From: Oscillospiraceae bacterium
Lineage (GTDB): Bacteria; Bacillota; Clostridia; Oscillospirales; Oscillospiraceae
DNA length: 42,138 nt
Assembly: GCA_016297855.1 (NCBI GenBank)
Contig: JAEDFW010000003.1
Location: forward strand, 1-42,138
Reading direction: 5' to 3'
Position numbers and translations under genes: made by a program. Below, one piece after another: positions 31,314 to 38,644 of the stretch. Below the pieces are notes generated by a model, which saw only the letters and a list, made by a program, of their open reading frames with translations, was not told the origin of the DNA and did not search any database. Position 1 is the first letter of the stretch; each line of letters opens with the position of its first letter.

Positions 31314-31361
31314 AGATTTTATCAATACGGCCTCCGGCCGGACAGAAAGGGTGGCTACAGC

Positions 31362-31826
31362 ATGGATCTGGAACAATGCCTGCAGCAGGAGCAGCTATAT
31401 CAGTTCCGCAATTTTTCTCATGCCGACGCATGGGAACTCGGCTGTGCGCTGGTTTCCGCGTGCGCTGAGATGGAAGGGCCGTTGGCGGTGGAAATCGAAC
31501 TCAATCATGTGCTCATATTCCGCTACTATCCCGACGGAACAGGGAAGTTCCACGAGCAGTGGTTGCAGCGAAAGCGCAACATCGTCAACACCATGGAGAA
31601 AAGCTCACTGCGCTGTAAATTCGAGCTTGCGCAGAACGGGGAAGATCTTGCGCGTGACTGGTGCCTCGACCCGATGCAGTACGCCGCATGCGGCGGCGGC
31701 TTTCCTATCCGTCTGCGCGGCGGCAGCGTGATCGGCGTCATCGCCGTCTCGGGGCTGCCAGATCTTCGCGACCACGCAGCGCTGATCGAGGGTCTGCGGC
31801 GCTATTTTGAAAAGCATCCGCAATAG
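31362..31826 (+). CDS. UPF0303/HbpS-like heme-degrading-fold domain protein
   Basis: 154 residues. The C-terminal YAACGGGFPIRLRGG and VIGVIAVSGLPDLRDH are typical of the UPF0303 (YBR137W-like)/HbpS fold; ELNHVLIFRY fits the first beta strands. The biochemical role of the family is not settled; HbpS relatives bind heme, and some members sit in sugar operons. Divergent from the ROK gene, GAAAGGG before the ATG. Confidence 0.78.
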   Translation: MDLEQCLQQEQLYQFRNFSHADAWELGCALVSACAEMEGPLAVEIELNHVLIFRYYPDGTGKFHEQWLQRKRNIVNTMEKSSLRCKFELAQNGEDLARDWCLDPMQYAACGGGFPIRLRGGSVIGVIAVSGLPDLRDHAALIEGLRRYFEKHPQ

Positions 31827-31828
31827 TC

Positions 31829-31868
31829 GAAAACAGGACTTCACAAAAACTGTGGAGTCCTGTTTTCC
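31829..31868. terminator. Bidirectional terminator
   Basis: 17-bp stem (31829-31845 with 31851-31867, one G-U), loop AAAAC, T run on plus and A run on the other side; separates the UPF0303 and NagB-like genes. Confidence 0.85.
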
Positions 31869-31892
31869 TACCGTCTGACTGTTACTGGCGGA

Positions 31893-32843
31893 TCAGTTGG
31901 TATCCGCACACAGCGGGCCGGCCAGTTCTTTCATATAGAACAGCTTGCCGGGCATGGTGGGGATGTTGCTGGAGGTGACGTACTGGCAGGGGCCATAGCG
32001 AAGCGTCATCCAGAAGCTCATGCCCTGCCACTGCATACCGCGCGACAGAACGCCGTCGGCGCCGCCGATGGCATAATCGGAATTGAAGATGACCCACGGG
32101 CCGATGGTATTGGCATAGCACGGGATGAGCGGCCAGCTGGAACGGAAGGACGTGATGGCATTCTGCTCAATGGTGAACGGATGCAGGCGCGCACCCACAC
32201 GGTACTCGGCAGCCTTCCAGTCCTCGTAGCTGGCATAATCCTTGGCGAAATGCGGCTCCCAGAAAGCGATATGGCACATCCGGCCGATGCCGTAGACCAG
32301 CACCTGCTTGGCGCCCTCGGCCTTCAGTTTGCGAATCTTCTCGGGATAGGTGGGCAGGTTTTCCTTCGTTGCGAAGTTTCTCTGCTCAACGGGCACAGTC
32401 AGCTCGCCGAGCGGGCCGTAGAACGCTTCCGTCATGGCGTTCTGGAACGCGGCGGGATCGGATGCGGGCAGCGTATTGCCCTCGGCGTCAGCCCATTCGT
32501 CCATATTGAAGCCATAAACGTGCTTGCAGTCGACATTCCATTCCTTCAGGAAGTAGACCGCCCACTTGTACATGCCCATCGGGCCGACCGGCAGAATGAG
32601 GATCAGCTTGCGCCCCTCCTCCTTGGTCTGCTTGATCTGCATGGCGATCTCATGACCCATGTATGCGCCGAATTCCTCCAGATTTGTGCATTCCACCGGA
32701 CGGAATCCATCGTTCCAAAAGCTCTGGCGCTCGCCGACCGTTGCCGGGTCATTGGTCACGCACTGATAGATCTTCTCAATATCCCATCCCTCGGGCAGTA
32801 CTTCAGAGAAATAGGAACCCTTCAGAGTGTCGATCATGTTCAT
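31893..32843 (-). CDS. Glucosamine-6-phosphate deaminase/isomerase-fold protein, divergent
   Basis: 316 residues, longer than NagB (about 240-270). NagB-like landmarks: LPVGPMG (for LPTGSTP), FNMDEW with catalytic Asp115, and GIGRMCHIAFWEP with His191 and Glu196. In NagB this last motif is GIGxDGHIAFNEP; the catalytic Asp141 is replaced by Met189, so the classical deamination/isomerisation mechanism may not hold. AAAAGGAGG lies seven bases before ATG 32843. Driven by a consensus-like promoter with an AT-rich motif upstream; predicted role in amino-sugar or keto-sugar phosphate metabolism of this cluster. Confidence 0.78.
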   Translation of the reverse strand: MNMIDTLKGSYFSEVLPEGWDIEKIYQCVTNDPATVGERQSFWNDGFRPVECTNLEEFGAYMGHEIAMQIKQTKEEGRKLILILPVGPMGMYKWAVYFLKEWNVDCKHVYGFNMDEWADAEGNTLPASDPAAFQNAMTEAFYGPLGELTVPVEQRNFATKENLPTYPEKIRKLKAEGAKQVLVYGIGRMCHIAFWEPHFAKDYASYEDWKAAEYRVGARLHPFTIEQNAITSFRSSWPLIPCYANTIGPWVIFNSDYAIGGADGVLSRGMQWQGMSFWMTLRYGPCQYVTSSNIPTMPGKLFYMKELAGPLCADTN

Positions 32844-32912
32844 AAAATAGCCTCCTTTTAAAAACACGGCCGCACAGCAGCGCGCGGCGCTTGCAGATTC
32901 TCCTGTGAAAGT

Positions 32913-32941
32913 ATCATAGCATGCCGGTTTTCGGGTGTCAA
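32913..32941 (-). promoter_or_regulatory. Promoter of the NagB-like gene
   Basis: Minus strand perfect TTGACA (32941-32936), 17-bp spacer, TATGAT (32918-32913). Confidence 0.75.
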
Positions 32942-32966
32942 TTCAGGACGGCAATTATTTTTAAAT

Positions 32967-32986
32967 AGATTTTATAAAAGATTTTT
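32967..32986. promoter_or_regulatory. AT-rich motif, site A (candidate regulator site)
   Basis: AGATTTTATAAAAGATTTTT, 26 bp upstream of the -35 box of the NagB-like gene. The core TTTATAAAAGATT recurs upstream of the PIG-L operon and a GATTTTATAAA form recurs upstream of the epimerase gene. Confidence 0.4.
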
Positions 32987-33004
32987 GTGAAATTTTCACA
33001 GTTT

Positions 33005-33610
33005 TCAGTCTCCCAGGATCAGACGGCCGAAATCCTGCGGCCTGTGGAACTGCGGCGTTTCGCAGCGCATCGGATTCCATGACAGGTAATGCGCCTTCTT
33101 TGTCAGATCACCGCATTTGTAGAAATTTCCGTACATGGCCAAGCCAATCTGCGGCGTAAAATCCGGGAAAAAACGCCGGATAAAGAAGAACGGTACACGG
33201 TAGACGATCTGCCAGCCATCGGGCAGATACTCGGCAAGCGGCCGGAAGATCTCTGCCTCATCCTGCACCGCAAGTCGTGTCAACGCAGGCATATTCTCGC
33301 CAAATCCCAGATAAAGCGCACAATTGGGGTTGAATTCGAAATTAAAATAGCGCAGATCTTCGGTCGGCCGCAGAAAAAACTCCAGACAGCTGTCTTCACA
33401 CACCGACTGCATGGGGCCGCGGTGTTGGGCGCGGATCTCCGTCTCCCACGCACGCAGGCGGACGTAGATCCCGTCCTCATCCCAGCACAGCTGTGCCTGC
33501 GCGCGGATGTCCAGGGGCGGCTCGGTCCACTGAAGATTATCGATCCGCAGCGCGTCGATCGTACGCCAATCCGGGTTTTCTCCGGTCTTTTTCAGAACAT
33601 AACTTCTCAT
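33005..33610 (-). CDS. Carbohydrate-binding family 9-like protein
   Basis: 201 residues, no signal peptide. Beta-rich; the pattern AQLCWDEDGIYVRLRAWE, DSCLEFFLRP and YFNFEFNPNCALYLGFG follows CBM9-type (DUF1083/DOMON-like) domains that bind sugars. ATG 33610 is chosen because AAGGAG is ten bases upstream; a TTG at 33619 is too close to it. Fourteen bases downstream of the AraC gene, so co-transcribed with it. A cytoplasmic CBM9-like protein next to a regulator is unusual; it may handle an intracellular glycan. Confidence 0.72.
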   Translation of the reverse strand: MRSYVLKKTGENPDWRTIDALRIDNLQWTEPPLDIRAQAQLCWDEDGIYVRLRAWETEIRAQHRGPMQSVCEDSCLEFFLRPTEDLRYFNFEFNPNCALYLGFGENMPALTRLAVQDEAEIFRPLAEYLPDGWQIVYRVPFFFIRRFFPDFTPQIGLAMYGNFYKCGDLTKKAHYLSWNPMRCETPQFHRPQDFGRLILGD

Positions 33611-33624
33611 CTTGTGCAAGCTCC

Positions 33625-34497
33625 TTATCCTTTCAACGTTTTTTCATATTCTGTCGGGCTCATACCCGTCTGCTTTTTAAAAAGATTGGAAAAATAATAG
33701 ATGCTCTCGATCCCGACGCACTCGGCAATCTGCGTAAACGTCAGATTCCCCTGCCGGATCAGACGCTTGGCCTCGCCGATGCGCAGCGCAGTCAGATAGC
33801 TGATGACCGACTGGCCAACCTGCTCGCGGAACACGCGCTTGAGCTGCGAAACACTGACGCCCAGTGCCGCCGCCAGAGAAGAAAGTGTGATGGCCTCGGC
33901 ATAATGCGCGGCGAGATACTCTCGCGCCGTCTGCGCAAGGAGCAGGTGCTGGTGGAACTGCGTGGACGTGACGGCGCGCTGCGAAAAGCGCAGATTGTCA
34001 TCACGGCGGCAGATCCAGATCAGAAGCTGCTCCAGATACAGCTTGACAAGCTGGTCGCTGCCCCATGGAGCCGTCGGCTTCTTGCGCAGATTGACCTGCG
34101 GCGGATCGTTTTCAAAATACTGATATGCCTGCTGCGCCTCGTCGATCAGCTGCTTGAGGCATTGCCGTTCCTTTTGGTGCAGCAGCAGCACCTTCTTTTC
34201 CAGCCGGTGCATGGCGTCGCTTTCGCAGCAGAACGAGACAACCATCACGTCGCTTTCGCCCACAGACTGAAAGGAATGGAACTCGTCCGGGCAGTGAAAC
34301 GCCAGTTCGCCAGCCTTCAAAAAGTACCGGTCCGCACCTGCCGTAACAATTAGACTGCCGCGGTCAACGTAAATGAATTCCCAGAACGCATGCGACTCCC
34401 CGGAAAAGCAATAGTCGCTCTCCAGCTTGTAATATGCGATGTTTACTACCGCTTCCACATCAAAGACCGTGTTCAGTGAAATCGGCGTATATTCCAT
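33625..34497 (-). CDS. AraC family transcriptional regulator
   Basis: 290 residues. N-terminal cupin-like sensor (about 20-110; FWEFIYVDRGSLIVTAG and AGELAFHCPDEFHSF), C-terminal double HTH (about 188-288; ITLSSLAAALGVSVSQLKRVF and FTQIAECVGIESIYYFSNLF). These proteins usually activate sugar operons when ligand is bound. Divergent from the epimerase gene. Likely the activator of this cluster; candidate sites share a GATTTTATAAA motif. Confidence 0.93.
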   Translation of the reverse strand: MEYTPISLNTVFDVEAVVNIAYYKLESDYCFSGESHAFWEFIYVDRGSLIVTAGADRYFLKAGELAFHCPDEFHSFQSVGESDVMVVSFCCESDAMHRLEKKVLLLHQKERQCLKQLIDEAQQAYQYFENDPPQVNLRKKPTAPWGSDQLVKLYLEQLLIWICRRDDNLRFSQRAVTSTQFHQHLLLAQTAREYLAAHYAEAITLSSLAAALGVSVSQLKRVFREQVGQSVISYLTALRIGEAKRLIRQGNLTFTQIAECVGIESIYYFSNLFKKQTGMSPTEYEKTLKG

Positions 34498-34517
34498 TTC
34501 TGCCCACGCTCCTGTCT

Positions 34518-34550
34518 GATTTTATAAATCTTGCGCCGGATTTTATATTG
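34518..34550. promoter_or_regulatory. AT-rich motif, site B (two copies)
   Basis: GATTTTATAAATC (34518-34530) and GATTTTATATTG (34539-34550), the second overlapping the -35 region of the epimerase promoter; same core as sites A and C. Confidence 0.4.
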
Positions 34551-34575
34551 TAAGCTCATGTTCTCGGACTATAAT
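34548..34575 (+). promoter_or_regulatory. Promoter of the epimerase/dehydrogenase operon
   Basis: Weak TTGTAA (34548-34553), 16-bp spacer, perfect TATAAT (34570-34575); a weak -35 next to AT-rich sites suits an activator-dependent promoter. Confidence 0.5.
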
Positions 34576-34639
34576 GAGATTATAGACGCGATAAAACAAA
34601 AAGTAAATACAAAGAACAGACAAGAAGGAGCGTATGTGT

Positions 34640-35482
34640 ATGAAAAAATCCATTAGCTACTGGTCGTTCTCCGGCAAAAACGTGTTTCAGGCCATGCAGA
34701 CCGCAAAGGATGCGGGGTTCGACGGTATCGAGCTGACGCTGGACGCGGAAGGCGATGTGACCATGCAGACCACAGCTGCGCATCTGGCTGAGATCCGCAG
34801 TGCAGCGCAAGCGCTCGGTCTGGCGCTGCCCAGCGTTGCAAGCAGCCTCTTCTGGGCGTACTCGTTCACTTCGGATGATCCGGACGAGCGCGAGCAAGCG
34901 CATCAGGCCGCCGTGTGCGAGATTCAAACGGCAAAGGCGCTGGGCGCCGATACCGTTTTGGTCGTGCCCGGCAGTGTTTCCGTGGAGTTTGTTCCCGAGC
35001 GTCCTGTCGTTGCGTACGATGTGTGCTGGGAGCGCGCGCTGCAGGAAATGAAGCGTCTGGCTCCCATTGCGGAGGATGCCGGCATCAACATCGGCATAGA
35101 AAATGTGTGGAACCGATTCCTGCTCTCACCGCTGGAAATGCGCCAGTTCCTGGACGAGATCGGAAGCGAGCGCGTCGGTGCGTATTTCGACGTGGGCAAC
35201 GTGGTGCATTCCGGTTATCCCGAGCATTGGATCCGTATCCTGGGAAAGCGCATCAAGAAGGTGCACTTCAAAGACTTCCGCCGCAACCCGGGCGGACTGA
35301 ATTCGTTTGTCGATATTCTTTCCGGCGACGTGGACTGGCCGGCTGTCATGCAGGCATTTGCTGATATCGGCTATGACGATTGGGTCACGGGCGAGATGAT
35401 CCCGCCGTATACCCACGCTTCGGATCAGATCATTTACAACACTTCGGCCTCCATTGGCCGGATCCTGAAAAAAGAGTTTTGA
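34640..35482 (+). CDS. Sugar phosphate isomerase/epimerase (xylose isomerase-like TIM barrel)
   Basis: 280 residues. TIM-barrel landmarks: GFDGIELTLDAEGD (strand 2), GADTVLVVPG, NIGIENVWNRFLLSP with a metal-ligand Glu, AYFDVGNVVHSG with Asp, VHFKDFRR with His, and VTGEMIPPY with the last Glu. A divalent-metal site typical of epimerases and isomerases. ATG 34640 follows AAGGAG by nine bases; an ATG at 34634 is closer than usual. Sixteen bases before the Gfo/Idh gene, a common pairing in keto-sugar and inositol-type pathways. Confidence 0.88.
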   Translation: MKKSISYWSFSGKNVFQAMQTAKDAGFDGIELTLDAEGDVTMQTTAAHLAEIRSAAQALGLALPSVASSLFWAYSFTSDDPDEREQAHQAAVCEIQTAKALGADTVLVVPGSVSVEFVPERPVVAYDVCWERALQEMKRLAPIAEDAGINIGIENVWNRFLLSPLEMRQFLDEIGSERVGAYFDVGNVVHSGYPEHWIRILGKRIKKVHFKDFRRNPGGLNSFVDILSGDVDWPAVMQAFADIGYDDWVTGEMIPPYTHASDQIIYNTSASIGRILKKEF

Positions 35483-35498
35483 TTGGGAGGATACAGAC

Positions 35499-36506
35499 AT
35501 GATCAAAGTTGGACTGATTGGCTGCGGCTTTATGGGCGGCATGCACGCAGCATGCTATGCGGCACTGGAAGATAAGGGCGTAAAGGTCACGGCGGTATCC
35601 GATGCACGGCCGGAGTTTCTGGAAAAAATGGTACAACAGACCGGCGCCGAAGGCTATGCTTCGAGCGAGGATCTGATTAAGCAGGCAGACGTGGACGTGG
35701 TGGATATCTGCCTGCCGACATACCTGCATGCGGCGACGGCATGCGCGGCAATGGAGGCCGGACGCGACGTATTCTGCGAAAAGCCCATCTGCCTGCAGGA
35801 AGAAGAGGCACAGCAGATTCTGGAGGTCAAAAATCGTACCGGCCGCAAGATGATGATCGGCCAGGTAATCCGTCTGTGGGACGAGTATGCTTGGCTGAAG
35901 AAGACGGTAGACGCAGGGACCTACGGGCGCGTTCTTTCGGGCGTGTTCCAGCGTGTCTCCTCTCGTCCCGGCTGGGCCAGCAACAACTGGCTGTCCTCCG
36001 CATCGCTCTCCGGTGGCGTGGCTGTTGATATGCACATCCACGACGTGGACTTCGTCCGCTACCTGCTGGGCGATCCCGATCGGGTTCAGGCCGGCGCCAA
36101 CCGCGACAAAGACGGCATGATCACCCACATTTTCGCCATCTACAACTATGGCAAGGACGTTGCCGTCAGCATTGAGGCCTCCTGGGACTATCCCGCCACT
36201 TTCCCCTTCAGCGCAACCTTCCGCGTCAAACTGGAGCAGGCGACGATCACCTACGACGCAAACGGGCTGACCGTCTATCCTGAGCAGGGCGATCCATTCC
36301 ATCCGGAGATCGAGCAGCAGTATTCCGGCGAAAACAGCATCGGCGGCAACATTTCGTCGCTGGGTGGATATTATAACGAACTGAAGTATTTCATCGAAGG
36401 TCTGCAAGGTAAAAACGACCTGTCGGTTGCACCGCCTGAAGAAGCGGTTGCCTCTTTGCGTCTGGTAAAGAAAGAGATTGAAGCCGCCGGCGGTCTGCTG
36501 GCATAA
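35499..36506 (+). CDS. Gfo/Idh/MocA family sugar dehydrogenase
   Basis: 335 residues. NAD(P)-binding GLIGCGFMGGMH (5-16), catalytic-region Lys in CEKPI (93-97), and VAVDMHIHDVDFVRYLLG, which supplies the His of the active site. Oxidises or isomerises a sugar or cyclitol hydroxyl. GGGAGG before the ATG; second gene of an operon with the TIM-barrel epimerase. Together they could perform an oxidation plus epimerisation at a sugar ring carbon. Confidence 0.9.
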   Translation: MIKVGLIGCGFMGGMHAACYAALEDKGVKVTAVSDARPEFLEKMVQQTGAEGYASSEDLIKQADVDVVDICLPTYLHAATACAAMEAGRDVFCEKPICLQEEEAQQILEVKNRTGRKMMIGQVIRLWDEYAWLKKTVDAGTYGRVLSGVFQRVSSRPGWASNNWLSSASLSGGVAVDMHIHDVDFVRYLLGDPDRVQAGANRDKDGMITHIFAIYNYGKDVAVSIEASWDYPATFPFSATFRVKLEQATITYDANGLTVYPEQGDPFHPEIEQQYSGENSIGGNISSLGGYYNELKYFIEGLQGKNDLSVAPPEEAVASLRLVKKEIEAAGGLLA

Positions 36507-36516
36507 CTGTGTCCAT

Positions 36517-36560
36517 ATTCCCGCCGGCAGGCGTTTCTTGCCGGCGGGAATTTCACTTTT
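36517..36560 (+). terminator. Terminator after the dehydrogenase
   Basis: Perfect 13-bp stem ATTCCCGCCGGCA/TGCCGGCGGGAAT, 9-nt loop, then TTCACTTTT. Confidence 0.8.
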
Positions 36561-36854
36561 CCATGTCGTGTGTTGCTGCAAATACAGATAATTTATAAAA
36601 GATTGTAAACCGAACGAATCAGAACCACTATATCAGCTAAAATTCCAGCATAATAATTGTGGATTTTTCACCATTTTTTTATATTTAATAAAATTGCTTT
36701 AGAAATTGTGTTGACAAAAAGCGCTTTTTTTGCTTTACTGTGAGTATAGGGAGCATGCCGCAGCGCTTTACAGTTGCCGCGCGCAGAATGCTGCCGCCGG
36801 TATCTTCCGTGTCCGGAGCAAACGCCCCGTAATTCAGCGAGAGGTGAAACAAAC
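36561..36854. other. Regulatory intergenic region of the PIG-L/ABC operon
   Basis: 294 bp, very AT-rich in the first two thirds. Holds site C, GATAATTTATAAAAGATTG (36587-36605), sharing TTTATAAAAGATT with site A. Also holds the operon promoter (listed separately), whose spacer carries the palindrome AAAAAGCGCTTTTT (36716-36729). A leader of about 110 nt follows, with no gene seen. Confidence 0.5.
36711..36739 (+). promoter_or_regulatory. Promoter of the PIG-L/ABC operon with palindromic spacer
   Basis: Perfect TTGACA (36711-36716), 17-bp spacer, TTTACT (36734-36739). The 14-bp palindrome AAAAAGCGCTTTTT in the spacer is a good place for a repressor such as a ROK protein. Confidence 0.55.
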
Positions 36855-37562
36855 ATGAGAGTATTGGCGATTGGCTGCCATCCTGATGATCTGGAGATTG
36901 CATGCTCCGGTACATTGAGGAAATATGTTGAGCAGGGTGCAGACGTCTATATGTGCCATGTGGCAAACGGTGATCAGGGGCACGTCATCATCGAGCCCGG
37001 TCCTCTGGGCGAGCTTCGTGCCAAAGAGGCGGAAAACGCAGGTCTGTACATCGGCGCGAAGGAAGTATTCAATATCAACGTCTCGGATATGCAGGTCAAC
37101 CGGCACGACCAGGCGCAGATTGACGCCGTGGCCGATGTGGTTCGCTATACACGCCCCGACGTTATCATCACGCACAGCGACGTGGACTATATGCAGGATC
37201 ATGTAGAGACCAGTCATCTGGCGACCAACGGCGCATTCATGTCGGGTCTGCCGCATCGCTCGGTCAACTACCCGGCGTATGAAAGCATGATCCCCACCTT
37301 CTTTATGGATACCTTGGCGGGCGTGGATTTTAATCCGACTCACTATGTCGATATCACTGACCAGATCGAGCGCAAGCTCAAAGCACTTGAGATGCACGAA
37401 TCGCAGATCAAGTGGATGCTGGATCACGACGGCATCGACTTTGTGGATATGATTCGCACCTGCTCCAGATATCGCGGCTATCAGTGCGGCGTAGCCTATG
37501 CCGAGGGCTTCCGCCCCTACAACGTCTATCCGCGCCATAGCACCAGGCATCTGCTGCCGTAA
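36855..37562 (+). CDS. PIG-L (LmbE-like) N-acetylsugar deacetylase
   Basis: 235 residues. Zinc-site residues His9 and Asp12 in GCHPDDLEIACSG, and His121 in DYMQDHVETSH; LRAKEAENAGLYIG is typical. Family members remove acetyl from GlcNAc units of small glycosides or lipids. ATG 36855 follows GAGGTG. First gene of an operon with a sugar ABC importer (41-base gap), so the imported compound is probably N-acetylated. Cytoplasmic, no signal peptide. Confidence 0.9.
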   Translation: MRVLAIGCHPDDLEIACSGTLRKYVEQGADVYMCHVANGDQGHVIIEPGPLGELRAKEAENAGLYIGAKEVFNINVSDMQVNRHDQAQIDAVADVVRYTRPDVIITHSDVDYMQDHVETSHLATNGAFMSGLPHRSVNYPAYESMIPTFFMDTLAGVDFNPTHYVDITDQIERKLKALEMHESQIKWMLDHDGIDFVDMIRTCSRYRGYQCGVAYAEGFRPYNVYPRHSTRHLLP

Positions 37563-37603
37563 ACAGCGGAGATTCAGAGCGAAATAACAGGGAGGAATCA
37601 TTC

Positions 37604-38599
37604 ATGAGTAAAAATGCAACCACACTGAGAGGCAAAAAGAGCGTCGGTGCGCTGGTCAAGGACTGGATGTCGCTGGTCGGCATCGCGCTGCTGATCATTG
37701 TCTTCTCCATCATTTCGTATGTTAAGTTCGGCGCGCAGTATTTCCTGACCTGGGATAACTGGAAAACGATTCTGCTGCAGAGCTCAACCGTCGCCATCGT
37801 TGCTCTCGGCCAGTCGATCATGCTGCTGACCGGCAACTTCGACCTGTCCCTCGGCCGTATGGTCTGTCTGACCAGCTGTGTCGGCGCCGTACTTATGAAA
37901 AATGTCGGTATGAGCACCGGTCTTGCAATCGTCATTATGTTCGCAATTGGCCTGACCGTGGGACTGGTCAACGGCCTGATGGTCGCCTATGTCGGTGTTC
38001 CGGCCATGATTGCAACGCTCGGCACACAGTACATCTGCTACGGCGTTGCAAAGCTTCTGACACAGGCAGTGCCGATCCCCAAGATGCCCGAGTCCATCGC
38101 CTGGATGGGACGCGGCTACATCTTTAACAACACCATCCCTGTCTGCGTTCTTCTGATGCTGGCACTGTATATTGTGGCGCAGTTTGTAACGTCCAAAACC
38201 AAGGTTGGCCGTAACCTGTATGCGGTCGGCGGTTCGCGCGAAGCAGCATTTTTCTCCGGCATCAACGTCAAGCTCTATCAGCTGGGCACGTTCCTGCTCG
38301 GCGGTATCCTGGCCACGTTCGGCGGCCTTGTACTGATGTCCCGACTCAATTCCGTCGCCGTTACCAACGGCCAGAACTATGAGTTCGACGCTGTCATCAG
38401 CTCGATCATCGGCGGCGTGTCGCTGGCCGGCGGCAAGGGCCGCGTCATCGGCACGATGTTCGGCTGTATCTTCCTGAACACACTGTTCAACGGTTTCTCC
38501 CAGATGGGTGTCGATCCGTTCGTGCAGGACGTTCTGAAGGGCGTCGTGCTTGTGCTCGCCGTCACGCTTGACGTTGCCAGCAACAAGAAAAAGTCTTAA
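37604..38599 (+). CDS. Sugar ABC transporter permease (RbsC-like)
   Basis: 331 residues, about eight to ten membrane helices. Belongs to the BPD_transp_2 branch: IMLLTGNFDLSLGRMVCLTS, NGLMVAYVGVPAMIATLGTQYI and the cytoplasmic-loop motif GRNLYAVGGSREAAFFSGI are typical of RbsC/XylH. Makes the membrane channel of the importer encoded by the next two genes. GGGAGG before the ATG. Confidence 0.93.
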   Translation: MSKNATTLRGKKSVGALVKDWMSLVGIALLIIVFSIISYVKFGAQYFLTWDNWKTILLQSSTVAIVALGQSIMLLTGNFDLSLGRMVCLTSCVGAVLMKNVGMSTGLAIVIMFAIGLTVGLVNGLMVAYVGVPAMIATLGTQYICYGVAKLLTQAVPIPKMPESIAWMGRGYIFNNTIPVCVLLMLALYIVAQFVTSKTKVGRNLYAVGGSREAAFFSGINVKLYQLGTFLLGGILATFGGLVLMSRLNSVAVTNGQNYEFDAVISSIIGGVSLAGGKGRVIGTMFGCIFLNTLFNGFSQMGVDPFVQDVLKGVVLVLAVTLDVASNKKKS

Positions 38600-38644
38600 T
38601 TGACCTGACCGCGATCGTATCAACATAGAAAGGTTGGGTGAAAT

